NCBI RefSeq assembly: GCF_020536995.1
Contig: NC_068369.1
Location: 22,421,060 to 22,485,059, forward strand
DNA: 64,000 nt
DNA from: Dreissena polymorpha
Taxonomy: Eukaryota > Mollusca > Bivalvia > Myida > Dreissenidae
Direction: 5' to 3'
The translations under genes and the position numbers were made by a program. Numbering within the stretch: the stretch's first letter is position 1; each line of letters starts with the position of its first letter. Shown here piece after piece: positions 23,009 through 34,500 of this stretch. The notes below the pieces were generated by a model that was given only the letters and a program-made list of their open reading frames with translations, had not been told where the DNA came from and ran no database searches.

Positions 23009-25275
23009 GGAATACGGACAAAACCCCTCCCGGATTAAAACCCTCCCGTCATTTTCATAGGGGGCGGACGAAAACCCTCCCATGAATTAACTTTGGCGGA
23101 CAACATGGGCGGCCAAAAACCCTCCCATGAAAAAAACGGGGGAGGACAAAAACCCTCCCATGAAAAAACGGAGGCGGACAAAAACCCTCCCGTACAAGAA
23201 ATTTAACACTTAGTGTTGCATTCATAAATCTGACAAAATTACCCATTTTGTGTATTGTGTATTGTGTTTTCAGGGGTGTGAAATTGAAAGAAAACGTGTA
23301 TCCATTAACTGTAAACATACCGCTTTCTAATGTGCATATATATCCAATAATCAAGTATAATAACAACATCAATTAAAACATAAAATGGGGCCATTTATAG
23401 ACAAGTGAATTGAAAATTTATATTGAATGCAATACGATACAGTGTTACGTTTAATCGCGTCATACGCTAATTCATGCAAAAAACGTGCTTTCCGGGAAGT
23501 TTCTGAAAACTTTGCAAAAATGAAAGTAAAATTCTGTTAGCAACTAACAATTCGTTAGCATGTAACTAATTTGTCGTAATTACTTATTTAATTTATCTTT
23601 AACTGTAACGTTTTCAAGTGCATTATTGCAGATAATATATAAAGCATATGTGTATTGTCTAGCGTATTGTCAAATATGTCAATGATTCGGTTATTTAGGC
23701 CCACTAATCAGCTAATCATAACAATTAACTAGTTAATGGCATACAATAATATATATCAAAATTGCAAACTGTGAATCTGCAACTGCGGACAAAAACCCTC
23801 CCGTAAAAGCTATTAAACACCGACAAATGTAATTGCTTCACACATTGTTGCATTCATTTATCCGCAAAATTTACTCAAAATAGCAAACTGTGAATCTGCA
23901 ACTACTTTTAGTTTTTAATTAGTTTAATCATAGAATCAATTAAAAGCAATTAAACGCCGACACATGTATTTGCTTCTGCGGGATGCTGGATGGTCTGGCG
24001 TTTCTCCCGGTGAGTCTGGTGGCTGACGGCATGAGCGTTCTTTGGGAATTGACACCAGATGGCATCGACAGCATACTAGAATACTTCGACGCCAACTACG
24101 TCAGAAGCGTCACGATGGATGGTCGCCTCCGCTTCAGACGCACCCTGCCGCGCTTCCCGCCTGATGTATGGAACGTTAATCAGGCAACAAAACTTGGTGA
24201 AGCGCGGACGAATAACGCGTTCGAAAATTGGAACAACGGGTTCAAGCATCTCGTCGGCCACGCAAACCCATCATTGTGGAACGTCATCACATGTCTGCAG
24301 AAGGACAACGCCATGGCCGAAGCAGAGGTGTACCGGTACGAACACGGGGAGCCGGTAGCAAAGCGAGTCCAGAAGGGGACCCTTCTTCACCAGAAGAAGA
24401 TGCAACGCCTATGTGAGGAGGTAGCGTCGGGAAACAAGACGGCACAGGACTTCTTGGCTGCAGTTGGGCACTGCATTCGTATTCACGTTTAGGAGCGTAT
24501 GTGAACTGTGTAAGATTAATGCAATTATGTTTGTTTGTATTCTCAAGTGTCTACAATGTTGGTTTTTGTTTATCAAATAACTATGCTTATTTGTCAATGT
24601 ATGTAACATTATACTGTCTAGACTTCATGATACTTGTTATAAAACGAAATAAAGAATGTCTTGGGAAGCCTGTGTCCGCCTCCGTTATTTTTGCGATGAT
24701 GAATGAAATAGAAACACGACTTTGATGTTCTTAATGCACTGGCCGGCGCACAATTTGATATTTTATATATTTTATATACACACCCTACTTGTTATTCATA
24801 CTAAGTAATCATGAATATCGTAGTTCTTATCATACTAAGTAATAATACAAATCTTAGTTCAAACATATATAATTGACATCAAATGGGTGTAAAATAACAA
24901 CATTTCAATTCGGAAATATTTTAATTAGTCAATATATATAGTGTTATGTTACCTACTGAAGTGAAGTAAATATTACAAAATATGAATATCTCGGATAACC
25001 GACAACAAAATACAAATGTCGGAAATGACATTTGGAAATGACCGATTTTGGATTAAAATTTCATAAACAATCGTTGATACTTGGAATTCGTGGCTCAGAT
25101 TTCACGGGAGGGTTTTTGTCCGGTCCCGTTTTTTCATGGGAAGGTTTTTGTCCTCGCCCGTTTTTTTCATGGGAGGGTTTTTGTCCGTCCCCGTTTATTC
25201 ATGGGAGGATTTTCGTCCGGCCCCTATAAAACTGACGGGAGGGTTTTTATCCGGGAGGGGTTTTGTCCGGCATTC
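23009..25275 (+). mobile_element. MULE (Mutator-like) DNA transposon, deletion derivative
   Basis: 2,267 bp bounded by a perfect 9-bp target duplication (GTCTTTGTA at 23000-23008 and 25276-25284), the length typical of Mutator-like elements. Both ends are ~200-bp terminal inverted repeats starting GGAATACGGACAAAACCCCT on the left and, in reverse, GAATGCCGGACAAAACCCCT on the right. The TIRs are made of ~30-bp tandem units of the form GGACAAAAACCCTCCCATGA followed by AAAAACGGG. It encloses only the tail of a MULE transposase, so the element is probably not self-mobile. Confidence 0.9.
23983..24492 (+). CDS. MULE transposase C-terminal fragment
   Basis: An open frame of 169 residues starting MLDGLAFLPVSLVADGMSVL. 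It resembles the C-terminal part of MULE-domain transposases, which carry a YFD..Y segment (here EYFDANYV), a P-R-FPPDVWNV block at about residues 55-65, a NN-E-WN-F motif (NAFENWNNGF) and end near a GHC-IR motif (VGHCIRIHV). Full transposases are several hundred residues with DDE residues upstream, none of which are here. Compared with the copy at 47454 it lacks four codons after NYV. It may be the last exon of a longer ancestral gene; an AG acceptor-like TTTAATCATAG occurs at 23923-23933. Expression is unknown. Confidence 0.8.
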   Translation: MLDGLAFLPVSLVADGMSVLWELTPDGIDSILEYFDANYVRSVTMDGRLRFRRTLPRFPPDVWNVNQATKLGEARTNNAFENWNNGFKHLVGHANPSLWNVITCLQKDNAMAEAEVYRYEHGEPVAKRVQKGTLLHQKKMQRLCEEVASGNKTAQDFLAAVGHCIRIHV

Positions 25276-25631
25276 GTCTTTGTAAGAGAAACAGTGACCC
25301 CTGGCCGGGGCCATTTTGGACCCCAGGGGCATTATTTATATAACTTTTTTAGAGGACGTCTAGCCAATGCTACGTACCAAATATCTAAGCTCTGGGACGT
25401 ATAGATTCTGACAAGAAGATTTTTAAGTTTTTACTATGAAAATCTTTTTTTAGCTGCAGCTGTTAACTTCTTATGCATGACAGGCCAGAATGATTTATAT
25501 TATTTTTGTAGAGAACCATCAAAGGTCCATTCTGGTAAAGTTTTATCAAAATCCACCCAGTAGTATGTGAGGAGATGTTGTTTAAAAAAATTGCTGACGA
25601 CGAAAGCCGCAGGATCCTTAAAGCTAGAATC

Positions 25632-25830
25632 CCAGACAATCGCTCCCACGGACAATAAATCCTACGCTAATTTGACAACGCGGACAATCGCTCCTACATT
25701 TTTTTGACAACCTGGACAATAGCTCCAACATTATTTTAACGAGATGGACATTCCCTCCTACATTATTTTGACAATCGGACAGTCGCTCCTACATTCTTTT
25801 GACAATCTGGACAATTGTTCCTATGTAGTT
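25632..25830. repeat. ~35-bp tandem repeat (GACAATCGCTCCTACATT)
   Basis: About six units of GGACAATCGCTCCTACATTA followed by TTTTGACAA and a variable CCTGG, from 25632 to about 25825, degenerating towards the right. The style (a G/C-bearing box plus a T-run, ~30-35 bp) is like the MULE termini in this window, but no inverted partner was found. Confidence 0.65.
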
Positions 25831-26309
25831 CCTATCAGAGACATTCTTTCCTAAATTCAAGTTCAGGCCTATAGCCAGGATTTTGAAAAGGGGGGTGCGA
25901 ATTTTTGCCATTGCAGATTGGAATTGAGCAACGAAGTGGCGAAGGGGGTATGTGCGGGAGGGGATGTTACTCGTGGTATCGGGGGCTTTGGAGGTCCTAC
26001 ACCTAGACAATTTTGAAAATAAAACGTAAACTCCTGCATACTGGTCACTTTTTAACTGTATTAAGAGACTGAAGTTATAGAGCATTTTATATGAAATTGC
26101 ACTTTCATTGACCATACTCATTGACTGATCGACATGAATATGATATAAAATGTATACCCCACCACTTTTTCAAGAACCACCTAATTTCGATCAGTCACAG
26201 AAATATATCTTTTTATACGGTGTTAAACCCTACACTTGTATGCGATAATATGCATACTGATGTACAGAAAGGAGATATACACATCATATCCTTCTCAGAC
26301 CCTTTATTA

Positions 26310-26880
26310 CGTTTTGTATAATTTGACCTAGAGACCTAGTGTTTGATTACCTATCACATTCTTTCAAACTCTACCTTGATTTCATTGAGAAGAACATTCT
26401 GACCATGTTTCATGAAGATCAGGAAGAAAGTGCGACCCCTAGAGTGTTTTGTTCCTGTGATTTGTCCTGTTGACCTTGTTTTTAATTGCATATGACCCAC
26501 TTCCTAACGTGGCCTTACATTCGTAGCGATGAACATTCTGAACGATTTTCATGAAGATCAGAAAGAAAATGTGACCTCTAGAGTGTTAACAGACTTTTTC
26601 TATGTTTTGACCTTGTGACCTTGTTTGTAACTTCACATAGCCAACTTTTAAACTTGCCCAAGGTTTCATTGAGAAGAACATTCTATTCTATTTTCATGAA
26701 GATCAGAGAGAAAATTATACATCCAGAGTGTTAACAGGCCTTTTCTATGATTTGACATGTTGACCTAGTTATTTACAGAATATGACCCACTTTCAAACTC
26801 GACCTACATTTCATTGAGATAAACATTCTGACAAATTTTCATGATGATCAGGGAACAACCTTGCCCACATTTCATCAGCT
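26310..26880. repeat. tandem array of ~145-bp molluscan repeat units
   Basis: About four units with GACCTAGAGACCTAG, TCAAACTC-ACCT, TTTCATTGAGA-AACATTCTG, TTTCATGAAGATCAG and CTAGAGTGTTAAC blocks. Same family as 10.1 and 18.0 kb. Confidence 0.75.
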
Positions 26881-27459
26881 AAAGTAACACTAATTTTCAC
26901 AGTCTCTTTTGGTCTTAAATCCACCAATTGTTGACATGAAGGAACCGACTAGGTAATCAACAGCAGGACCCGATGCTGTCAGGCTGCATACCAGCGATCA
27001 ACAATTATCATAGCAATAAAAGTTAGGTTTAGCAAATTTGCCCAGACTAACTAAGATGGTGTAATAAAACAAAAATTATGTTACTATGCTGAAACTTTGA
27101 TGAGGCCTTAAGAATGCAAATGATTTCAGCTTGCCAGCAACATTTATAAAGACCTAACTTACACCATCACACTTACCCCATAATAAAATTGTCAAACTGT
27201 AATGGTAATCCATTTGTTCTGTTGGTGACACAGCAAGCATTTCAAGGCACCTCTTTTCGATCAGTTCATCATATCCTGTAATTAAAAAGGTTATGTATTG
27301 CTTGAAAGCTATTGATCCACAGACTGAAAAAAAACTTACTGCTAGAAAACTGAGTTATCATATGTACATGAAACTAAACGATTTACAAAATAAAATTGGT
27401 CACGGTCTGTTAGTCAAATTTAATATTATTCAGACAATATTAAACCGAAATAGAATGAC
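26881..27459. other. non-coding stretch
   Basis: No gene or clear repeat was recognised. The 80-residue open frame at 27293 has repeat-like neighbours and no family signal. Confidence 0.3.
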
Positions 27460-27640
27460 TGGGTGCTTTATTCAACAAGACTGCATTTGTAAAATGCAAA
27501 GCCACAGCAATGAGTGTTTTGGAATTGAAATGTGAGTGTTTACAAGCCTTTTCTATCATTTGACTTAATGACCTAGTTTTTGACCCCATATAACCCAGAA
27601 TCAAACTTGACCTTGAGATCATCGAGTTGAACATTTTGAA
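27460..27640. repeat. single molluscan ~145-bp repeat unit
   Basis: Starts with TTCAACAAGACTGCATTTGT and holds TGACCTAGTTTTTGACCCCA and AACTTGACCTTGAGATCATC, the blocks of the arrays at 18.0 and 26.3 kb. The same TTCAACAAGACTGCATTTGT start is at 18422. Confidence 0.6.
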
Positions 27641-28084
27641 ACATGGATGAATTCCATTCAGAAATGTGGAATGATAACCAAATATCGCCTTAACCTAAAT
27701 AATAAGACCTCTCTCCCCCCTATACGAATAAGAGGAGGCCGAATGAGTCTCCCGTTTAAATACTAAACCTAGCTTGTGACATATTGCTTGGACCCCTTCT
27801 GCAATATTTGATTTGCCCTCTACAATACAATATTGTATCAGAATCTCTTTTCACAATTTCATCTGCACCATCTTTATAAATATGTAGACTTTTGTTTAAA
27901 AACTTGGCATTTTGATTCCGCTCCCTGTGTATGAGCATAATGACCCCTGTTGGGTATCTTATATAACCGCTTTTGACTGTCAGACTCCTTATTTGGTGCC
28001 AATGTCCAGTACACTACTTGTTTCTCTTGGTATACATTTAAAATTACATATGTGTTCAATTCCAAAAGGTCATGACCCTTACCC

Positions 28085-28414
28085 GAATGCCGGACAAAAA
28101 ACCTTCTGGACAAAAACCATCCCATCAGTTGTATAGGGACCGGACAAAAACCCTCATAAGAAAAAAAAATTCACACAGGTAAATACACACAACACAATGG
28201 GTACCGGTAAATCTTTTAGGATTAATGAATGCACACGGTTTGAAACAATTACATGTGTCTGTGTTTAATTGACTTCGCGGGACGGCTTTTGTCCGCCCCG
28301 TTTTTTCATGGGAGGGTTTTTGTCCTACCCAGTTTTTTCATGGGAGGGTTTTTGTCCGCCCCCTATGAAAATAAAGGGAGGTTTTTTGTCCGTGAGGGGT
28401 TTTGACCGTATTCT
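28085..28414 (-). mobile_element. short MULE derivative (330 bp) of the 23-kb family
   Basis: Two inverted ends joined by about 110 bp. The left end starts GAATGCCGGACAAAAAACCT; the right end, in reverse, starts AGAATACGGTCAAAACCCCT and contains units of GGACAAAAACCCTCCCATGA. A 9-bp duplication, CCCTTACCC, flanks it at 28076-28084 and 28415-28423. End order shows it is inverted relative to the element at 23009. It carries no open frame and must depend on a transposase elsewhere. Confidence 0.85.
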
Positions 28415-28423
28415 CCCTTACCC

Positions 28424-30060
28424 ATCTGGATCTATGCGACAGCTATTTAAAACTGCTAAATGATGCATGAATGCATAAAAATGTTACTTTTTAATTTAAA
28501 AACAAGAAACTGCAAAAAATTGAGTTCACATATTTTATGAAGTTATGCCAACTTTTCGATCGTCACAAAAAATGTACACTTTACAAATGAAATATTAAAA
28601 TGTACACTTCACCAAGGAAATATTTGCATATTTGATTTAAACTATTTCACTATTCACTAATAATATTTCAATTTCAATTACATAAGTGAAGTGTAATTTT
28701 TTTGGTACACATCAAAAGATTGACACCCGTAAATTCATCGATTATGTGGTCTTAATTTGTTGCAGTTCTGTAAGATTTTCATGCATTCATCAGTCTTCAA
28801 AATTTGCTTTGAAAAGATACATGCCAGTTTGGCCAGTTACTTAAAGAATTTTCACATGCTCAACATATTCTTTATAAGCACAAACTTGTTATGCCACTGG
28901 ATTAAATGATCCGGGGTATATTGCTTTTGGCCTGTCTGTCTGTCTGTCTGTGGAAAACTGAAACCTTGGGTTGCAATATTGAAGATAGCAACTTGATATT
29001 CGGCATGCATGTGTATCTCATGGACCGGCACATTTCGAGTGGTGAAAGATCTAGGTCATCCGTTAAGGTAAAAGACAAAAATTCTCAGAAAAACTGTAAC
29101 ATTGGTAAAACTTTTGCAATACCTTTTGCAATATTGAAGATAGCAACTTCTTAGCAAATCAATTTCTTGGAAGTGCTTTACCAGGCTTAGCCCCATCAAC
29201 ATACCTTTGAAACTGCATAGCCTATATGACATTTGTTGACATTAACGAAAACGGAAGCGTATTACTTGAATGAAATAATTGATTCAAACAGCATCAACTC
29301 GATTAATTTCTAGAGAAAACGTCAATAACAACCGAATGTGACTGAAAGGCATCAGTGAAAAATAATGATGACGTTCGCAAGCAGATGCATGTTGGTAAAC
29401 AAATAGAAGTTCATTGTTTCACAACTGTCAGCAAGTTCGTTCACATAATTGATAAATAATTATGCTAATAGAAAGAAAAGCGTACAATTTTTTACTAACT
29501 ATCATTTGGCTTCAGTAATTTACGTGCCTAGAGGATGACAAAAAAGAATTTTTTATGTGTCTGGCAGTAATTTTACTTGCTACAGGTGATCGGGCGTGTG
29601 CTAATCTAGCAGACTGATTCATGCATCTTGTATACATCATCTAGCAGCTAAATATAGCTGTACAGTTATATATTACTGTCAATTAACTCTAGCTGATACT
29701 GATACTTGTCAAAACCAATATATGCACACCTTTTTTGTTCTGATAATGTATTGTTGTGATAGCCTTTGCAGCATATAATAAAACAATTATAAAATAATTA
29801 CAAAGTATGATCAGTATGCAACGTACGTCATGATAGAAGGTCCCTATTACTCATCTGACTTTACAGTACTCGAGTATACGATTTCGGATAGAGAATTTTT
29901 GGATAAAAGGGAATTTCGTTAAATATTGCATAATTTCAATTGAAACCCACTATGACATTACCGATAAGTAAAGGAGCCCGATATATAGAATAATTGCTCA
30001 TGTTCTCTTTGAATGACATTAGTTTATTGGACTTTAATTGTTAGAAAACAGTTGTTTTTC
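28424..30060. other. non-coding stretch with a (GTCT)n-bearing repeat
   Basis: A bivalve-type repeat fragment lies at about 28895-29150, containing CCGGGGTATATTGCTTTTGG and (GTCT)n at 28933-28952. It also has two copies of the phrase GCAATATTGAAGATAGCAAC (28972 and 29129). No gene was seen in the rest. Confidence 0.45.
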
Positions 30061-30065
30061 CAGAA

Positions 30066-30238
30066 CCGCCATTTGTTTACAATGCCGCAGTGAATGTTTA
30101 ACAAACGGATCAGATGTAATGCGTCTTCTGATTGGCTAACACTCAAGGGTCCGTAAAAATTGTACATCGACGTACAGTTTTATACGTCGACGTACAAAAT
30201 AATGTACGTCGACGTACATATTGTACGTCGACGTACAT
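30066..30238 (-). promoter_or_regulatory. second GTACGTCGACGTAC cluster with CCAAT and ATGGCGG motifs
   Basis: Four palindromic units (30161-30238), two of them perfect GTACGTCGACGTAC. Reading on the minus strand they are followed by TTAGCCAATCAG (30139-30128) and AACAAATGGCGG (30077-30066). The order matches the cluster at 4549-4903 on the plus strand. No coding exon was recognised downstream on the minus strand, so a promoter role is only a hypothesis. Confidence 0.45.
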
Positions 30239-30339
30239 TTCTCTTTTCACCTAGTAGGTCTTATTGACTTTTGACCCAAATGGTACGTCATAAAATACTC
30301 CATCGTTCTTTAAGTTCTTTAACCAGAGTTGTAACATTG

Positions 30340-31640
30340 TAGTCCAGAAAGTTATGTAATATATCTTCTTGTAATGAAAAATAGCATTAACATTCCATTG
30401 ATTTTATGAACTGGACATGTAACGCAGTAAGCTTAAATAATTTTATTTTAAACAATGAATTTAAAGGAACATTTAAACCATCCGTTGAATACTCGCGATG
30501 AGTGTGGTAATCATCATCATCAACAGCAACAACAACAACATTTTTTTAGTAGTAAAGCTTAAACAAGATCATAGCCTAACGGGTTTATATAATATTTGCA
30601 ATGTTAAATCTATAAGTAATGAGAATCTGCTTTTTCGAGACAAAAACAAACAATCATTCTATATTATTTAGTGTTTTTTTGTAATTATAAATAAAGTAAG
30701 GGGGGACGTATTGATACATATTATTCAAAACGAAAAACAAACGTAGAATATTTAAAATAATTATTTGAAAAAATATTAACGTGGAACTTTTGAGATTGTA
30801 TGAACAAGTTAGTATTAATTACTTACTGTACTTGTAGTATAAAAATTCAAGTACATAAAATAATGCACAGTTTCATCTTATTATTATACAATTGTTTCAT
30901 TCATTAATACCATTGGCATGTAAATAACAATACAGACCATATCAAACTTTACCTACATCTACAGAACTCTTATTAAGCACCAATACATAATTTAAGAGTC
31001 GCATGTGATAAATCAAACATCTATATATTGTGTCACACGGTTGCAAAACGTGATGTCCTGTACCACCCCAGGAAACCCAAAACCTTTTGAGCATTGTAAT
31101 ACCATTGGAGCAGTGCTCGTTATTTTAGCATTAAATGACATAGGGTGAGTAAATTGGAAGAATTAAAATTTTCAAAGTCCAATTTGAAACAACTGTGTAT
31201 TTACATTGATAACAAAGTTATTGGCCTACATGAAGAATAAATCCTGACAAATTTTCTTAAAAAATGAGCTAACTGTGGCTCCCTTAAGTAGAAGATCGTG
31301 CAAAAAGTGCCATATTCATGCATTTGGGGGAGAAAAACTGCTTTAATTTGCAAGCCACTACAATAATCAAAGGATTTATACAAACTTACACATGTCTGCC
31401 ATCACCTCTCAGCAGGATTTCTCCAGAAAAAAAACTATTTATTGCGGAGAAATTTGCGTTTTTAATGACCATGTTAGGAAAACATGAATATCATCTGGAG
31501 AAGACCAGGAAACCTTATGTGAGCAGTGACTTTATAATTCTTTTTCGTGACAAATAACCTAATTTACAACCATTTTGTTGCAATTTGTTTGCTTTGTAGA
31601 GGCAAAGAGTAAGTGTATGTGGGCACATATGCATACAAAT
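30340..31640 (+). repeat. long interspersed repeat, copy 1
   Basis: Sequence here recurs in two other places. The first ~700 bp (GAACTGGACATGTAACGCAG... to the ATCTATATATTGTG block) matches 53490-53740. The last ~550 bp (from about 31080 to GTGGGCACATATGCATACAA at 31640) matches 58800-59343 closely. No long open frame survives. It is an unclassified repeat of at least 1.3 kb. Confidence 0.65.
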
Positions 31641-31918
31641 GTACTTTTAAATGCCTTATGTATTATCAAAAGTGCCTCTTCAACATTCTCGTGCTTGTGA
31701 ATCTAATTGAATGGAACGAGGCAGGGGCAAAAGGAGCAATAGTGCATGACTTATCTTAATGAAAGCAACGTTTTGACCATATCCATTTAATTCGTCGTTC
31801 AGATCGTCTTGTGAGATATATATCATTTTGTTTAACACGAGAACTAAGCCGGGATTTGCCACAGGGGCCAGTCAAAAAAGTATATGTAAGAAAAAGTAAA
31901 CCGGCACCAACGCAATCT

Positions 31919-32553
31919 AGTTGCAATAATTCAACTCTCAGCTTAGGCTGAGAGTTCCATTTCGCTCTCTCTTGTCCATGGGTGCAAAATGTTATCAACA
32001 ATTCAAAGGTAAATGAACACTGAAACTGCAAGAGCTTATTAAAATTTACCTATCTAAACCAGAAACTCATCCAAATGGTACCATTAAAGCAAGAAATAAT
32101 TGATTTGTATTGACTAAGGTTTGGTTTTGAACGCTGTATCCGCCATATTGGAAAATTGACCCAATATAGGTCAGGTCGCATTACACCAATACTTTGTACG
32201 TCGCGTTATGTGTTGAAGCCAAAAAGTCGATAACGATGTGGTATTCAATACAGATTACACTGTTTCAAATTTAAACAGAACGAGAAAATTGTGTTGAAAC
32301 ATCGTCGTGTTTTTATCGGATGCATGCAAAGGATAACATCCGTAGGTTTCCATTCAGGTAAATTTAACACGGTTATGAAGTTTATTCATTATTTTCCTCA
32401 ATTTGTCTCGAACGACGTCTATAACTCTATTCAGTGAAGCGCACGGATTCCGTTCGCTGAACTTCACCCATGTGTATGAAGATGTGCATATGGACTCCCA
32501 GAGCTGCCATAGCAAAAATTATCAAAGGTTCTGGGAGTCCGCTTATATGGACT
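31919..32553 (+). repeat. inverted-pair repeat, left copy
   Basis: This ~635-bp stretch matches the reverse complement of 37223-37873 along its whole length. Shared blocks include GTCCATGGGTGCAAAATGTT, AATGGTACCATTAAAGCAA, a CGCCATATTGG box and a terminal hairpin built on GGACTCCCAGAGC. Near its outer end is a separate perfect stem-loop, AACTCTCAGC-TTAG-GCTGAGAGTT, at 31938-31961. It could be half of a terminal inverted repeat of a ~6-kb element or just two repeat copies. Confidence 0.7.
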
Positions 32554-33018
32554 ACAACGCAATCCTACTACCGGACATGAATTCCAAGGCACTGCTTCAC
32601 AATTCATATGTTTATCACCAAAAACTCTGCACAGATTTACAGCAAAATAAATTATCTCTTAAACGGTACCTGTGTCATTCCATTCGACGCAGTATTAAAC
32701 TGTCCACAAGGCCTCAAACACGAGAAATTGTGTTTACACTGGAGGAGTCCTGTTAGGCACGTAATAAGCGATTCCCCGATAAATTGTCTATGTCTCCATA
32801 TAAAACACATCCAATGAACACTATCCAGGTCAATAACTCGCTCGGTCTCCGAATATCAGCCAAGAAATCAACTCGTTTTCACGCGCAATAATTCTTAACG
32901 TCAAAGGCATTCATTTGCCGGTGCCAATGTCACCACATCGCGCAGATTTTGGAACGCGTTATTTGATTGATTGAAATTGTACAAAGTTAAACAATTTACA
33001 TTGACACCGGCAAATGGC

Positions 33019-33863
33019 GGCTCTAGGATAGGTGCCCCCCCCCCCTCGGAGAACTGCCTCCTCAATGATTTCTCACTGGGCGGAGAACTGCCCCCTCACT
33101 GTTTTTTAATGGGCGGAAAACTGCCCCCTCACTGTTTTTTAGTGGACGGAGAACTGCCCTCCTGCTGAAAAATAGGGGGCGGAGAAGTGCCCTTCTGTCA
33201 CAATTGAAGATCCGGAGAATTGCCCCCTTAATAAAGAAATTGCGCGGCGAGTAAAGTCGATATATAGATCGAGTATTACAATGACAAAAACGCCAATAAC
33301 TTTCTTGCTAATATGGTTAGAAAGTAAGCGAAATTTATGCAATTTATAAAAGGTATAAACCAGCAGATAATACCTGCATCGGCATGGACGTCGCCATATT
33401 GATAATCACGTGCATTTCCCCTTTTTCTTATTAAAAAGTTTTCGCGGCTGAATTATTTTATATTTTCCCCGTACTAATAAACAATTAGTATGCAATTTAG
33501 TACATACTTATGCAAGCTGAAAACAATAATGTATTTGTTTATTTTCTCCAATAACGGATTTCGACGGTTCAATGTAATAAACCCGTATGCGGCTTTCTTA
33601 AAAGGAAACAAATGCCCAACAATTAAAAGTCCGCCCGGTCTACTAATTAAAAGATTAAAAGATCGCGGTGCTTATCGTTACCGGTTACAAGTTCGCAGCC
33701 TGCCTAATTTCCTGAAAATTAAAGCAAACTGAAACCGATTTTGTTTTTTGAAAATGCATGGCACGCTTTGCTCAGAATGCAAACTGTTTTCCGTCAAACG
33801 TATAAAATAAGGGGGTAGTTCTCTGGGGGACAGTTCTCCGAGGGGGGCGCCTCTCCGGATACC
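33019..33863. mobile_element. second MULE-like non-autonomous element
   Basis: 845 bp flanked by a perfect 9-bp duplication, GCAAATGGC, at 33010-33018 and 33864-33872. The left end starts GGCTCTAGGATAGGTGCCCC and then has four or five ~30-bp units of GGCGGAGAACTGCCCCCTCA followed by CTGTTTTTTA. The right end, in reverse, starts GGTATCCGGAGAGGCGCCCC followed by CCTCGGAGAACTG and one more unit. Target length and repeat-built ends both point to a Mutator-like element unrelated in sequence to the 23-kb family. The interior has no recognisable transposase. Confidence 0.85.
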
Positions 33864-34389
33864 GCAAATGGCTGCTTTGACGTAAAGGGTCTGCGACGTC
33901 AAAAACGCCAAGAATGACGTAACCCTGCATTTACCTCACACCTTTATGGTTGTAGCAATAAGTCAAGTATGCCAAATGTCCACAGTTTGAATGATCACAC
34001 TGTGTCCATTCGGTAAACACAAAGGAAACACAGTTTCATTTAGAAGAAAAGGTTAACTGACACATGTTGAATCTTTTAGAAAATCACCTTCATAAGATTG
34101 ACAATCACATGTGTCAGACTAACATACAATGTGCGAAGGTCAAGAAACCGGTTCTGTGATAACAATACCTAATATATGTAACAACTTATTATTTCCTTAC
34201 CAGAATCGTTTTCTTTAAGTCTTTTAAGGTGTATGTAGTGGATGAAAGGTCAAGTACGAAGTAGTAGTAGAAGTATTGTCACGGTACGATTTCTTTATTT
34301 CAATTTCGTTTTCAGCATTTTTTAAATACATGTATACATTGCCAATGCATTGCATAATGCCACAAACCAACAAGTTCTCTTGAGGGACA

Positions 34390-34500
34390 ACATATGGATG
34401 GGATGGCTTAAAAATGTCAGCAATAATAACAGTTCTATCGAATGGAAACATGCCAGTCTTGTCAAATGCATCCCTCGTGTTATTCACCAATGATGCAGTG
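34390..34500 (-). pseudogene. pogo/Tigger-like transposase C-terminal scrap
   Basis: The minus strand encodes NNTRDAFDKTGMFPFDRTVI, which resembles the segment after the catalytic core of pogo/Tigger-type DDE transposases (family form roughly N-I-GF-ATGI-PFNR--I). Only about 35 residues are recognisable; the frame then runs on as unrelated sequence. A remnant at best, and the call rests on one short motif. Confidence 0.4.

Larger units (their letters stand above)
22955..25625. repeat. SINE-like repeat split by a MULE insertion
   Basis: The left piece (to 23008) ends with TCCTATATAAGTCTTTGTA and the right piece restarts at 25276 with GTCTTTGTAAGAGAAACAGT, then GACCCCTGG and a CCCCAGGGGCAT block. 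Together they give the arrangement typical of a bivalve interspersed repeat in which CTATATAAGTCT-TGTA precedes GTGACCCC. The 9 bases GTCTTTGTA are repeated on both sides of the inserted element. Confidence 0.6.

Noticed and set aside
23055-23372. 105-residue frame rich in repeated GRVF motifs (also at 25032-25404 and 46473-46691)
   Set aside because: It is simply translation of the ~30-bp boxes in the MULE terminal repeats.
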